DNA of 64,000 bases from Epiperipatus broadwayi (lineage: Eukaryota; Onychophora; Udeonychophora; Euonychophora; Peripatidae), in the NCBI GenBank assembly GCA_028023455.1, contig JAQFVV010000447.1:62001-126000 (forward strand). Direction: 5' to 3'. The notes under the pieces were generated by a model. That model was not told where the DNA came from. It did no database searches and saw only the letters and a list, made by a program, of their open reading frames with translations. This document shows, one piece after another, positions 22,760 through 35,224 of the stretch (position 1 is the stretch's first letter; the number at the start of each line of letters is the position of its first letter). A program made the translations under genes and the position numbers.

Positions 22760-24590
22760 GATTTTTTGTGCAACTTTTTGTTTCCATAGAGCTCCATCTC
22801 ACTCTCTTACAAGTGCAATTTGCCTACTATTAGCCATGAATTCAGCTCCATACATATTTTAAGATTAGGGATTATCATTTATATCTTATCTTAACTCTCC
22901 AAAACTCTTTGCCAGTATTTTTTAAACCACCAAATTATCACTTGATCACTATTTCCTGTCTTTTATAATAATCTCTAAAGCTTATTTTGAAAGTAAAAAA
23001 GATTTCATCTGTTATCCAAATTTTAAAAATCTAAGAAGTTAAATAATTTAAGTTGTATAAAATGTAAGATCTCTTTACATCAGTTATCTAGACAATATGA
23101 TATGACTATGTAGTAGTTTTTAACCATTTTTAATGGTAATTTGTTATTGATTGGCATATTCTAAACACCTTGTTCTAGTATCTCCATTGATTTTAAAGAC
23201 TTTTGGTATAATATTTACTGTGTAAATCTTAATCTTCAAGATATGGATTCAAAGTCTTTTTAGTAAATAAATACAAAATAACGATTATTTTTATCTTTCT
23301 CATTATGAATCTTGAACATTCTCACTAAGGTTAGATGAAAAATAATGGTTAACAGTTTCATAATGATATAATATTTTTTCATTGTTTGAAAAAACTACCT
23401 CCTTCATAAGTTCATTCCTTCATATTTTACCAAATTACTTATTATACTTACTACTGCTATTAAAGGTTGCTATGATAAGTGTATTTAATTATCAATAACA
23501 TTTTAAATATATAATTTTTTATTTTACAAGGTTTTTCTCTATCAATTCTAAGCATGTGCTGTGAAATATTAATTCTAGGCATGTAAAATCAAAGAAATTC
23601 AAGAAGCTACAGGTTTTGACTTTTATGAGTTGCTACCACTTTCTAATTTTTAAGATATAGACCATGAAGTTAATTTGTAACAGTATTGGTAACAATATCT
23701 GTACTATGAGATAATCTAAGTAGTGATCAACTTTTAACTACGATTCACATTCACAATTATGCTTTTATATAGATGGTCTGGCTGGAAGCAGAAAATATTT
23801 TCATATTATGCATTAATTCAAAAAGTTGATTTAAATAATGGATGGGCTGTAACAGCAGTTACTTTATAGTTCACACCTTAGGCTGTTTTACATCGCAAGG
23901 TCCTGAACTGTTAATTCAATTTATTTTTTTTTTTAGATTGAAGGGGGAAATAGTACGACTCAGGAGAAGACTTAATAATCAAGGAACTGTGAAATTTTTT
24001 ATAAATTTCATATTATTATATATAATTTAAAATTTAGAAAAAATACTAAATGATTAAATTTTTATAAAATAAAGAAATTTAGTTATTTGTGATCCAATAG
24101 TGATTAAAAATATTGCATAGGAACCTCCAATTACAGATAACAGAGTCAATAATTAATGTTTTTTACTGTTTGCGATGTAAAAAATAATGCCATATTCCTC
24201 AATATTTCTATTATGTATAAATATGTCTAATAGGCACAAAACTGAGATTTCTAAATGTACAGAAACTAACCAGTATCAGATTTACATAATTACGCAAGTG
24301 AATTAATTAGTTGGTTTGCTTTCAAAACTTTATGGATTTTTTTTTTTTATTTCAGGTTGTTTCAATAACATGAATGATTAAAAAATGACTTCTAGATGCT
24401 TAAACTTTGAATTCTAGTCATCATTAGGAAATTTAAAAGATCAGAAACAAGTTTAGGGATGGAGATATTGTATCACTGTGCCATCAGATATCTATTGATT
24501 ACTCAAGCTTATAGTAGGCCAATCTAAGGTATGGAGAAAAGTATTTTTCTTATGTGTATAAGTATTCTTTTTATTCTTTGCCACCTAGTG
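22760..24590. other. AT-rich non-coding DNA
   Basis: Nothing convincing. Near 23,937 a poly-T acceptor opens LKGEIVRLRRRLNNQ, a coiled-coil-like run, but it has no good donor and lacks other support. Confidence 0.4.
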
Positions 24591-24594
24591 TAAA

Positions 24595-24750
24595 CTTTAT
24601 TAATCAATAGATGCCATATGGTAGAGCTTAATAAATCCTTATCCAGTACTAACCTATCCAGATATCTTTAGACTAGTTTTTCGCTTTTGTAAGCTAAGGT
24701 CATGCAATGTTTTGCTGGTCATGTGATGTATAAATATATTAAAACATGTT
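24595..24750 (+). repeat. Decayed copy of the foldback/MITE family
   Basis: AATCAATAGATGCC, a diverged AGACTAGTTTTTCGC and GGTCATGTGATGTA follow the order of the family core and terminal repeat seen at 17,155-17,470, with heavy divergence. Confidence 0.4.
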
Positions 24751-25099
24751 ATTTTTTCAGTAATACTAAATTAACTTTCAACTATTCTTTGTCAAACTAA
24801 TTAATCATATGGCTGCTAGTTCAAATAAAATTAAGTATAACTTTTGATGCAATGCTTAAAGAATGTTATAAATTTCTATTTTACCTGTTTGTTAAAATTG
24901 AATCAGATTCTTAAGAATAATTGTTCAATTCTGCAGAATCTAATTTTTTTTTTGCATTGCAACTAAAATCCTCGCAGGAACTATTCTGCTTCATGGTATT
25001 CAAAACATTTAATTTCTCATCTTTTTTCATTAATAATACAAATATCAAAACATCAAGTGATCCCTATTTCATATGTTTACACAAGCTGTTAATAACAGT

Positions 25100-25514
25100 A
25101 GCAAACTCTCCGTATAGTAATAACACCAAGTGCAAATTTTCATAATCAATGGATGAAAGAAGGTTTGTGCCTAAAATCCCAATCTAGTGCCTCTTCATTC
25201 AATATCTTAGACTAGTTTCTAGCTTGTGGCTTTTATCAGTGAGGGGCCTTGGATTTGACCTATGCATAAAATTCCAATCTAGTACCTAATCATCCAATAT
25301 CCCCAGACTAGTTTCTAGCTTATGGCTTTCATCAGTGAGGATCCCTGGATTTGAGGTCAAATCCAAGGCCCCTCACTTATAAAAGCCACAAGCTAGAAAC
25401 TAGTCTAAGATATTGAATGAGGAGGCACTAGATTGGGATTTTATGCACAAGCTTTCTTGCACCCATTGATTATGAAGGCATGCACTTGGTGGCACTATTG
25501 TATGAAGAATTTGC
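25100..25514. repeat. Large inverted repeat of the foldback/MITE family
   Basis: Left arm about 25,100-25,261 and right arm about 25,359-25,514 are inverted copies (for example AGGGGCCTTGGATTTGACC against its complement), able to form a stem of about 155 bp. The 97-base centre is itself a partial direct copy of the left arm (CTAGTACCTAATCATCC to GGATTTGAGG). The right arm abuts the LINE fragment at 25,515. Confidence 0.8.
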
Positions 25515-26297
25515 TATGGATAGTAAGAGAATAGCCAAAATAAGTACTTAATTGGGTTACAAGTAAAGGACAGCAACAAAATGCGTGAAAGAGGTAGTAT
25601 GATATGCAGAAGGTTTTGATAAAGACTTTATATCAGTATACTTGTACAACAGATGGGTTGACTGTGTTAGGAGGATTATTGAGTGTTATAGGGCATAGAA
25701 TGGGATAGAAGAATAGATGCATTAATAAAAAATAGGGAGTTCGAGAGAGAGAGATGGAGAATGGGTATGGAGAGTAAAATAATATTAATATATAAATAGA
25801 AATAAACTGAATATTGGGTGTGAGTTAGTTTACAATAATAGCAAGGAAAGTAGTCTATTGTTTAAGGGTTGACAGGATTGTCAGCAACAAGGAATGTAAC
25901 ATAAATGGAGAAATGTGGGTGATATAGTTTACAAGTTATGCAAAGAAGGCATCGAAAATATTAGGCATCTGCTAATTGAATGAAAAGCTTACAAGCAGAA
26001 ATAGTGCAAACAATGAAGTTGTGAGAGTATAAATGTAAACTAAACGATTACCCAGAAAGTGGGTTCTTGGTCTTTATACTGGGTTTGGAAAAAAGATAAG
26101 GGAGATTTAGATATAAAAGCTACGGAATGGGCAAATATGATGTTGTGGGAATGGGATAGAGCAGGATAGAGAAGAATATGGGAAAACTTAGGGTGAGGAA
26201 TGAAAAGGGAAAGCAAGGTGGCCAACAGGTTTCTCTGGGTATAGTGGCTGAGAGATTCCTGACTTCGATAAAGGAGTAGCCACATCACATCACATAT
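25515..26297 (+). pseudogene. 3' fragment of non-LTR retrotransposon
   Basis: The plus strand, with many stops, repeats the C-terminal part of the LINE at 58.7-61.0 kb in order: MDSKRIAKI, DKDFISVYLYNRW, VRRIIECY, and the YKLCKEGIENIRHLLIE block with its zinc-knuckle-like Cys and His. It ends with the same 3' untranslated region and a (ACATC)n tail at about 26,280-26,296. It is 5' truncated exactly where the foldback right arm ends. Confidence 0.75.
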
Positions 26298-26885
26298 TGG
26301 TAATAATGTAAGAACAAATAAATTTTGTTATTAAAGTTTGCAAGGCTGTTTAAGGATTTTATTATAAATCATGTTGATATGTTATTTACACACCAAAAAA
26401 ATGATTGCATTTAGATTATAATCTTATGCTGAAAATGTTCCAACAAGAATATGTTTATAAATAATAAAAATTTCCAGTAAAGAGTAATGTGATAAGGATA
26501 ATAGTTGTATACTAGAGATGTCATTTTAAGTACCATTAAGTAATTCAGTACCATTAATTTATTCACTGAAAATTCAGCATTCAATAAATTTATGAGAGTC
26601 CCTTTAAATTTTTATGATTACTCGATTTTATTAATTTAGGAGTTATGATTTGTGTAACTTTTTTTTTTTTAATTTTATATTTCATAGACTTAAAAGATAA
26701 ATAGTGATATAGTAAATACTAAGTAACATTAGTGTCACACCTTATAACTATGAATTGGTTATTGTGAATGTTTCTGCAGCTTTTATTACTAAATATCATG
26801 AATTAGGCAGAACCAGGGCTCTCAGTATATATAATACCTAGTTTAAAATAAAAAAAAGATAGTTAAGTATGTAAATCTAATTAAC
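26298..26885. other. AT-rich non-coding DNA
   Basis: No gene or recognisable repeat seen. Confidence 0.4.
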
Positions 26886-26889
26886 ATGA

Positions 26890-27425
26890 ATGCCATTAAT
26901 AATTTTTATTAATCATTCATTAGGCTAGATATTATCCACTTAATGAATAATATTTCTGTAGTGTAATTTTATCTACACCACTCTCTAGCAAGGTAGGACT
27001 GGTTTCTATCCACTTTTAATATCTTGTGGAGGGGTGTAATCATAAACCTATGACCAAAAAGACACGAGAAAAAGATGTGTGATCCCCAAGATGCACATTT
27101 CATGCCGAATCAGCATTCATCAGTTGGCCCAGATCACAATCTCTTTCACATATTTTTATCATTGTTCAGTATATATAGATAGCCAATCACTATAGTTTAA
27201 TTGTTAAGTGTCAAAATTACTGCCCTCACAACTTTGACACAAAACACTTAATGGAAATTTATTAGTAATTTTTATTAGTCATTCATTAGACTAGAGATTA
27301 TCTACTCAATGAATAATATTTCTGTAATGTAATTTTTACTACACTACTCTCATTCAAGGTAGGACTGATTTTTATTTGCTTTTAACATCTTATTGGAGGG
27401 TGTAATCATAAACATGAACATGAAT
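26890..27425. repeat. Direct duplication of about 150 bp, 360 bp apart
   Basis: The segment TTAATCATTCATTAGGCTAG to GGTGTAATCATAAACCTA (26,900-27,045) recurs, diverged, at 27,262-27,415. Between the copies lie GAATCAGCATTCATCAGT and CAGATCACA, also found in the inverted repeat at 51.6-51.95 kb. Confidence 0.7.
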
Positions 27426-27933
27426 GCCATGTTTCTACTTTGTATTTTTTAGTTTGTCAGATACTCTATTTTCATTTTTTTCTTGGAAACTAGAAAGTTT
27501 GTAAAAAAAAATTCTGCAATAGTAGATCTGAAAAAAAAAAAAAATTTAATTGCTAAATCTTACAAAACAAAAATGGTAAAAATTGCTAAATAAATTGTCA
27601 TGGGTTTTAGAAAAACGACTTTGTGGTGGGGGAATTAATCAAAGAAATATTTACTTATTTATTGCTGTAAATATTTTTATTGTAATGTTATAGAAAATTT
27701 TAAAATTAATAATTACATTATTAATATTGGTCATCTGAAAGTTTGTGTTGGTGGTACTTTACTTGGAATTATATATTAGACTATTTTCTAACATCTAGAA
27801 TTAATTGTTAAATATCTTTAGAAAAATTTAAATTTTATTTAAATTTTTTAAATAGTACACAGGTTAGTATAACAAAATGTCTCAATTGGTATTGTTCTGC
27901 TTTCTTCTAGTTTTGCTCACCTAACCACTGACA

Positions 27934-29040
27934 ATGTTAAAAGGTTTCAGGTTTGATTTCCATGCTTGCGCTATCAAAGTCAGATCGGTAATACAGAGCA
28001 AGGTAGCTCTACTGAACATCAAAATCACGAGCAAGATCAACTACTATCTCCCCATAATCAAACTCACAAATATATTCTTTAAAAAAATCAACACTCTCTG
28101 CGCCAGACTATTCCGGGGTAAGAAAATAGCATTAATCAGTATGCAGAAAATGCAAAAGCCCAGTAAGCTCAATGGCATGTCCTTGCACTCCATCCAGGCC
28201 TTATTTTTCCAAAAGTCACATAGCCTGATATATAACCTAATTGCGAAGTATGATTACAACACTATTATAGGTCCTATTCCCCCAACTTATAGCCCCCCAC
28301 CCCCAAGCAAAACAGCGGTTTAACAATCATCAAGCTCCTACAAAAATACATAAATATTACTAGAGAAAACATTTAAAGAAAATGCAAGATATGGGAAATT
28401 TATGACCTCACCCACCCTAACACCAAAGCGGTCGATCCAAACTGGGAATTACTAATAAAAAGCGGACTTCATGTTTCAAATATTGGAACATGAGCCAAAA
28501 TTCCTAGACCTGCTGATAAAGATAAACACAGATGCAATGCCAACAAATGCCTTTCTTTATTATAAACATATTACAAAAAATAATCCAATTTGAAACATTT
28601 GCCATAGATAAGAGGGAACGTTTGAACATATGATTCTCATTCGCCTCGGATTAAGCAACCTAAGAAGTACCATACATGAAAATACAAAAATAGACTACTA
28701 TCAAATTATGTCCTTAAAAAACTGCCTAAAGCACCAACCAATTGCAGTGATTAGACTCCGTATATCTAACATGCACTCTATGGATAGTCCGATGTATGAA
28801 AATCTTCACCTTACCCAACTCAGATGAAAACACCTTCTTTGCTCAAAAACTATTAAAAATGAAGAATTGAGACCAAATGCTATCCACCAAAAGCAGATAT
28901 GAGGACACATGGAACTTATTTTATGTCCCTAAACCACCATAGAATATCTCAACAGAACACACTCATCAACACACATAGGTCAACCTGCATCCTAGATACA
29001 TGATGTGCATAGAATGAACTTAGCCACAACCAAAATCAAC
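27934..29040 (+). pseudogene. L1/Tx1-like LINE, C-terminal fragment
   Basis: The plus strand is open to 28,323 and encodes IQSKVALLNIKITSKINYYL, then FFKKINTLCARLFRGKKIAL, then SLHSIQALFFQKS. This follows the region behind the RT domain of L1/Tx1 elements (a 'K-x-x-x-L-P-K-I-x-Y...F-I-W-x-G-K-K-x-R-I...Q-A' layout). Past the first stop, frames with DLTHPNTKAVDPNWELLIKS continue the same domain. Local GC is higher than the flanks. No catalytic motif is left. Confidence 0.5.
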
Positions 29041-29149
29041 CTATTCTTAGGGTCTTGTAGACATTGGCCCAGTTTAAGTACTCCCCATTTAATATATTCA
29101 TTGTAATTGTTAAACAATAATTAGAAAACAATAAATTTCTTAAGATACA

Positions 29150-30060
29150 TGAAGAAGAAAAGAAAATAATATTGCTGGAACATTATGTTATATGCTAACC
29201 TCTATATTATTTCTAACAGTTGAATGTATTTGAATATATTTGAATTTTTCTTAGACATTTAACAATTCTAAGCATTGGAAATAATCCAACATATAATTAT
29301 AGTGCTATTATTATTTAATAAAGCAAGGGGGGAGGGTAATCAGAATATTTATTTTTTAGGATTAGTAATGTAATGATACTGCATTAATATAAAATAGATT
29401 TCGTACACAGATAAATATTGTGAATAGTTATTTAATATTTTTTAGAAATTAAATGGTCAACCTCACTGTTACATAAAGTTGCAGGCATTGGAACAAAAAG
29501 CAATATGTTAATGGTTCCTAAGATGGTCTTAGATCAACAGTCTCCTTAATTAAATAAAAACTCTCATAACTTTCCAATGATGTATACAGTTATTTTCTCT
29601 TGGCCTACATTTTCCAAATTTATTCTGAGAGTGCAGATTCTTCAATGATCACTGCTCATAAATATAATCAAATTGTTTGTTGTTCAAAAGATTATAGGAT
29701 TTTGAACTTGGAAAGGAACGGCTTGATCTTAGATTTGAGAAACTTTAACTTTCAAGTCCTTTGCGATGCCATCCAAGATATTTACAACTAATCTTATATA
29801 TAAAGAATATTATAAATATATTTGTATTTTATTAAATTTTTTTAAGTCTAATATCTAAGGTTCAATAAAATATAATAATTTCCAACTTAATAAAGAATGA
29901 TTAATAGCCACTACATTTAAAGAGAAGTAATTATTATGAATAAAAACTTGTTAAAAAATAATCTTTTGCAGACCATATTATTGAATGTTTAGATTTAATA
30001 ATAAGTTTTCATGGATATTTATTAAAATTAGAGTTGGTTTATAAGAAAAAACTAATGGCT
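29150..30060. other. AT-rich non-coding DNA
   Basis: No supported gene. The short ORF at 29,600-29,791 has no motif and overlaps a decayed tRNA-like patch. Confidence 0.35.
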
Positions 30061-30079
30061 TTATTGTTTGGGAGTTCAT

Positions 30080-30730
30080 AAGTTTGAGTGCCAGACATGT
30101 GAGCACCAAAATCAATCCTGGGACCTCCCGATCCAAAGTCAGATACTCTACTGTGCCAAACAGTGCAGGGGGAGAAGTTGGTTTATAATGAGAAGTGATA
30201 ACTACCTTGTCAAATTATTCTTGCATTTTTTCTTAATTTGGAAAAATTATAATTCCAGGAAGGTTAGGAAACCAAGGTTACTGGTTTACAATATCGACAA
30301 TATAGTAATAGTAAGGATAAATGTAATTCCCAATATATGATTACCGTAATAAAGTTCGCTTGTTTTTTTATTTATTTTTTGCTTTGAAAGTTTTTGTTAT
30401 TTGAAAGGTACTCTGGTTGTAAGATTCTTATTAAAAGATTATATAATAATTTTACACATTTTTAATTAAAAAATAAATCACTAGTTTTTATTGCTGAGGA
30501 ATTTGTAAGGAATTCAATTACTGGAAGTGATAGAGCTGGGTGCGATCTATGACTATGGGCTCCAGAGTCGGGCACTCTATCTTTGCATCAATCCACGCCA
30601 AGGCAAAAATAGTCACATGATTTATGTCCGGGGAGTTCTAAGAAGTTCAAGCACTAGAGAAGTATTAGAGTTTGTCCAGGAACCTTTAGTTCCAAAATCT
30701 GCCACTTTACCACTGTATTAAGCTGTTCAG
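30080..30730 (-). repeat. Cluster of three tRNA-like SINE relics
   Basis: Read on the minus strand, three units share an A-box-like AGTGGTAAAGTGGCAGA / GGCACAGTAGAGTATCTGA / GATGCAAAGATAGAGTGCC followed by GACTNTGGA and a decayed B-box (GGTTCCTGGA, GGTCCCAGGATT). They lie near 30,110-30,185, 30,535-30,605 and 30,660-30,725. The shared frame of motifs shows one old family derived from a tRNA-like gene. They make short false ORFs. Confidence 0.55.
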
Positions 30731-30739
30731 AACTTTCTA

Positions 30740-31650
30740 GTAAACATTTACTGCCAAATAACATGCCCACATGACTACTTGGGGAACCCCTCAGCAAAGT
30801 GATTTTTTTAATAACATTATCTCTTTATTTTGTATTTGAAATTCAAAAATACTTAGATTGAGGAACAAATTTTATTTGGAACTAATTTATAAAATTTCTA
30901 GAGGATATTGCAAAATTAGATTGATGCCAGACAACCAAAAGTAATTCTGAATGTTAATTAGAACAACTTATATGTATTTGATTATGTTTTCAATATATAC
31001 TGGTTATCTTCTGTTTACATAAAAGAAATAATTCCAGTACTTTTTGCTAATTTTTTACATAAATCGTGATTTTATGTGCAGGCAATTTCTAAAATAAATC
31101 TCCTGTTTTTTGACAGTTGACCAAATCTTTAAATGAATTTAATTCATTAAAGATGCATGTAAAAATGTATAGCATATATTAAAACATATTTTTTTTTGTT
31201 AATTTTGTATTTATTAAAATAGAAAATGGATGCATATGCTTTGATTTAAGGACTTACTTTTGAGAAAAATGAATTAAAAGTAATAGCATGTTTAATAAAA
31301 TTATTGGAAATATAAATTATAACACATAAAACTATTTATGTTTTACATGTACATATTTGATGCATTTTTTATGATTTATTGATGGACAATAACATTTTCA
31401 TTAACAGACTTTAGCAGATTAATAATTTACTAGACAAAATAAATCTCAATTTGATCGAATTAACAGTTCAATATCCAAGTATTGTAATATTAGACCATGG
31501 AAATTATTATTCCAGTGCATTTATCAATTCTTATGCATGAACATGCAACATGGTTACTTGTAGCAAGAAGTTTGACACCTCCAAGAAATCAAAAAAGAAT
31601 ATTTGTTGTGATTCAGAAGGTGAGATTAAAATAGATAAAAATAAAAAAAT
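30740..31650. other. AT-rich non-coding DNA
   Basis: Nothing recognisable. Confidence 0.4.
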
Positions 31651-31674
31651 GTATGATGGAATTATGTAGCATTG

Positions 31675-31945
31675 AAATGAATGGCCAATCAGAGATCACA
31701 CAAGATGAAAAAAATGACCTACCTATCATAGACCACATAATAATAAATAAAGAAATGAACTGCCAATCAGAGCTCAAATAATAAGAATAAATAAGCAGTC
31801 AACTAGAGTTCAAATAATAAAAATAAAGAAATGGAACTACCAATTAGAGATAACATAATAAGAAAGAAATGAGCTGACAATCAGAGATCACATAATAAAA
31901 AACAAGAAATGAGCTGCCAATTGGAGATCATATAGTAAGAAGAAA
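31675..31945 (+). repeat. Tandem array of about 40-bp units with CCAATCAGAG
   Basis: Six to seven imperfect units of the form AAATGAGCTGCCAATCAGAG plus ATCACATAATAAGAA follow one another. CCAATCAGAG or close variants occur near 31,684, 31,761, 31,840, 31,876 and 31,915. CCAATCA is the core of NF-Y sites. No coding potential. Confidence 0.75.
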
Positions 31946-32239
31946 TAATTATTACAAACGATCTAAAAAAATAGTATAAGTAATCTAAGAAAGTTTCCAA
32001 TCAGATTTCCAATCAGAAATGAGAAAACTTTCATTCACTGTAGTGAAAAATATCATGGATTACAATGTTTCAAAAGGATTTTGAAGAGATCATTCTGCAA
32101 TTGGTTGAGAGTAATAGTAGGTTTTCATCCATTAATAAATTAAGATAGAATATTTAGTTGCATATGTCTTTGTATTTATTTATTTTCCTTAATTTGTTTA
32201 GTATTGACTCTTTAGTTTTTAATTATTTAAAAGATATAA

Positions 32240-32445
32240 GTTGACAACTATGTTTTGCCAATGTGTCTGCATATATTTGTCATTTTCAAGTCATTATAGG
32301 ATAGTCTCTGATTTCAGTCTAATTTCTTTCATCTCTCTGTCGTTTTACTTATTCATCTCACTTGTCATCTTTTCTAGGTCTCTTACAATTCTTGCAATCC
32401 AATTTAAGATTTTATTTATCCATTTATTGTATTTCTTCTAGAAAA
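32240..32445 (-). pseudogene. Decayed LINE 3' fragment
   Basis: The minus strand is a diverged copy of the C-terminal coding end seen at 36,935-37,215: the blocks for ILNWI-x-R-D-C-K-R and the run-up to a W-M-D segment are just recognisable, in the same order. No intact frame. Confidence 0.4.
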
Positions 32446-32464
32446 TATCCATCTTTATCAATGA

Positions 32465-32635
32465 TAGCATTGTTTGCACAGAGGCTAAACTCCATATAGT
32501 AGCGCCACTCAGTGCAAGCCAGAGTAATAAATGGATGCAAAAAGGTTTGTGCATAAAATCCCTATTTAGTGCATCCAATATCCCCAGACTAGTTTCTAGT
32601 GATCATGTGATGTTTAGTGGTTTAATAGCATTGTT
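32465..32635 (+). repeat. Internally deleted foldback/MITE family copy
   Basis: CAGTGCAAGCCAGAGTAAT, AAATGGATGC, GTGCATAAAATCCC and CCCCAGACTAGTTTCTAG run directly into the terminal repeat GTGATCATGTGATGTTTAGT followed by GGTTTAA, with the middle of the family core missing. Confidence 0.65.
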
Positions 32636-33617
32636 GTTTTATTCACATATTCACCTTCGATTTTTGTTTTTATAATTCATATATGTCCCCTTTGATTTCT
32701 TTTCATTAATCCTATTATAAATCTCTCCATGCTTGGTTGTGATGTTTGATGTTTTCTTATTACTTTTTTAAAAAGTGAAGATCTAAGTCTCAAATCCATA
32801 ACACATTGATTTTCTTTTTAATATTAAATTATTTCTGCTGAAAACACTTCACCCAAATGTAAAATCAGCAAGTCATAATATTCACAATTAGTTGCTTGGG
32901 AGATCATGTGGTTCTTATTAACCCAGATGGATTGAGCCAATATTTTCATTTAATTGAGATATAGTGAGATTTTCACATTATTTTTATTCACTGAGACTCA
33001 GCCCAGAAATGAGTCTATCATTCAGTTGGCCAGTGCATTTTACGGCAAAGTGCAATTTTACTGCCATTATAGTAACTATCCATGTAACACTAGATAAAAA
33101 ACTTTTACAGATATATTTAGAATTGCCAACAGCTAACTTGTTATTATATGTAAATTATATTACTTCTTATGCTTAATCAAACCAATAGAATATCAATAGT
33201 CTGTTGATACAGCAACGCTTCAATAATGCTTAAATTGTAGTGTCACCATGACAACAGATTGCTGACATTCTATTGGTTCTTTTAAGTTTGAGTGTTCATA
33301 TTATAATTTATATATGTTTATACATATTAAAGACTATCCTGTTCCTTTTTTTAAATTATTTTATTTTAGATATTAATTAATTGATGGTAAAGCTTTCAAG
33401 ATAATAAATTGATTGGATGAATGCCAGTACCTTGACTATACATTTAAAAAAAAGATGACTGCATAATACAATGCAACCTTTTCATTAATGTGTTAGGAGG
33501 ATTGGAAATTATACCCCTATTGTCATTGGATCAACAATTATTTTTTACAATATCTTTTTAGATATATATCTGTACAAGTAATTATTAAGTCTAAAGCTAT
33601 ACTGTATTACTCATAGG

Positions 33618-33855
33618 GTTATGGGAAATCACTTTGAAGAGGACTTTACCACTGCAGAGTGAAGATTTCTCCAACAAACTCTTCTAGAAACAGTTAAGAA
33701 GAAAGCAAAACTCACAAGGCTTTCATTTTCTGAATTGTTAGCTCATTGTAGGATAAAAGCATCTGCACAACTTCTTTTCAAAAAGGCAGAGTGGAGGATA
33801 AAGCATCACCAAATTTGCCAATTGCTGAATGGTGTGAGTTGGGGTGATTTTCTTA
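33618..33855 (+). pseudogene. Coding-like fragment, unknown origin
   Basis: From ATG at 33,618 the frame reads MGNHFEEDFTTAE, one stop (TGA), then a long open run with LLETVKKKAKLTRLSFSELL, CRIKASAQLLFKK and EWRIKHHQICQLLNG. The amphipathic, Lys/Leu-rich helical composition and near-open frame of about 75 codons are unusual for this DNA. It could be a processed pseudogene or a piece of an unrecognised transposon. No splice signals or domain were seen. Confidence 0.3.
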
Positions 33856-33864
33856 TTTTTAGCT

Positions 33865-33925
33865 AGATACCCATTTACTAACCATTGCTAGATAGTTAGT
33901 TGACTTGGCTGCCAGCTATCTGAGA
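33865..33925 (+). repeat. Dispersed repeat, ACCCATTTACTAACCA copy
   Basis: Copy of the family at 11,140-11,215; AGCTAGATACCCATTTACTA is shared with the third copy at 34,830-34,900 in diverged form. Confidence 0.45.
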
Positions 33926-33959
33926 GAAAAATCCCAATTGGCCTGGATTTGAATTTCAT

Positions 33960-34790
33960 GCCAACTTTGTACCGCGAGGCCCATTTGGTAGCGTTAATGT
34001 TAACATATATAGAACCACATAGTGCGCTTAGTGTATTAAAGACTGTTGAAATGTTTTGTGTGAGGCGTAATAAAAGCCGCTTGATAATTCTTTCTAAACT
34101 ACGATAATTGTGAGATTAACTGAATTACATTTTTGTCTTATGACAAGACGGCTGTTGTTTTTATTTCTAGTATAAACATTGTCAAACATTCTTTTAAAAA
34201 CGTTTAATTTAAATTCCTTCGTGCCCATTAACACAGGAGCTTGATGAGCTCTTGGGAAAAAGTTTTGTGAGTCATAAGATAACATTAATAATTCAGCTAT
34301 GCAAAATAAATTATTTGTGGCTTCTTCACGATATGGCCATTACCCGGAGAAGAGTTATTTCCATTTAGACTGCCATTTACTTTATAGGATAACATGGAGC
34401 AGCAGATGAAAGGGTCATCATTTAAGTTGTTATACATCGCCTCTCATTCGTTTATTTATCTACATAATTTACTAGTGACATAGTTGGCAAAGTGTTAAGA
34501 GAACTAGTAATCAGAGCCTAAATAATGATTTGCTAATACAGTATTTCTAGGGGGAGGGGGCATATGGGAAGGCGGGGGAGTATTATAGGAGAGCAAATTG
34601 TAGTCAACGGGAAAAATTCACAAATAGTAAAATCTGATTTAAATCAGCATTGTTTAAATAAAATATTTTTAAATAGCTAACTGTAGAGCAAAGCCTTCTG
34701 TAACTCTTACACACACAAATGGAACAATAAAGAAGAATGCGTTGTTCAATGGACTTTACAAGCGGCGATGAGCTTTTCAATTAGTGAGGG
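33960..34790. promoter_or_regulatory. Low-repeat island, possible conserved element
   Basis: This interval has clearly more CpG and a more even base composition than its surroundings and holds no recognisable repeat. Words such as AATAAAAGCCGCTTGATAAT, GACAAGACGGCTGTTGTTTT and GCCATTACCCGGAGAAG alternate with homeodomain-like TAATTA/ATTA cores. It has the look of a conserved enhancer, but it also contains an exon-like ORF on the minus strand (34,094-34,296), so coding sequence is the alternative. Only cross-species alignment can decide. Confidence 0.35.
34094..34296 (-). CDS. Candidate terminal exon, unidentified gene
   Basis: On the minus strand TTTATTTTGCATAG ends at 34,297 and is followed by an open frame of about 66 codons: ELLMLSYDSQ, NFFPRAHQAPVLMGTKEFKL, NVFKRMFDNVYTRN and more, stopping at 34,094-34,096. 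The early part is strongly protein-like; the last 15 residues (SVNLTIIVV) are less so, and a donor may lie before them. The local ATG codes for the fourth residue, so a single-exon peptide is also possible. No family is recognised, and the surrounding sequence could instead be regulatory DNA. Confidence 0.35.
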
Positions 34791-34829
34791 TTTGAGTAGT
34801 TTTTTTATTCTTGGAGGTTTCCCTAGCTA

Positions 34830-34905
34830 AAAACAGCTAGACAGCCATTTACCAGCCAATATTAGATGGTTTCCTACGTTTGCAATAGACTGACTACAAG
34901 AAAGA
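34830..34905 (+). repeat. Dispersed repeat, third copy of ACCCATTTAC family
   Basis: AGACAGCCATTTACCAGCCA and AATATTAGATGG match the order of the copies at 11,140 and 33,865. Confidence 0.4.
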
Positions 34906-35224
34906 AAAAAGCTAATTTCAAATAAAATCTGAACAATATTTTTGTTTTTATGAGCCTGAATTCGAACCATCTCATAACATAGCAGTGTGCTGTTGCACAA
35001 TATAAAATTTTCATCTCACTTGTTAAAATAATATAGTTAGATTCAATGCTTATACATATATGACAACTTTCTCACGAGTGTTGAAGTTTGCATTCTATTT
35101 CATAGTCAGCACATTGTTTCTCATCTTTCTAAACCAAATTATTTTGGGAATTTATTTTCAATTATTATTGATTCATTGAAGCATGAACATTTCTCCCAAG
35201 TTTAAAACAGCTTCTCTGGTGTAT

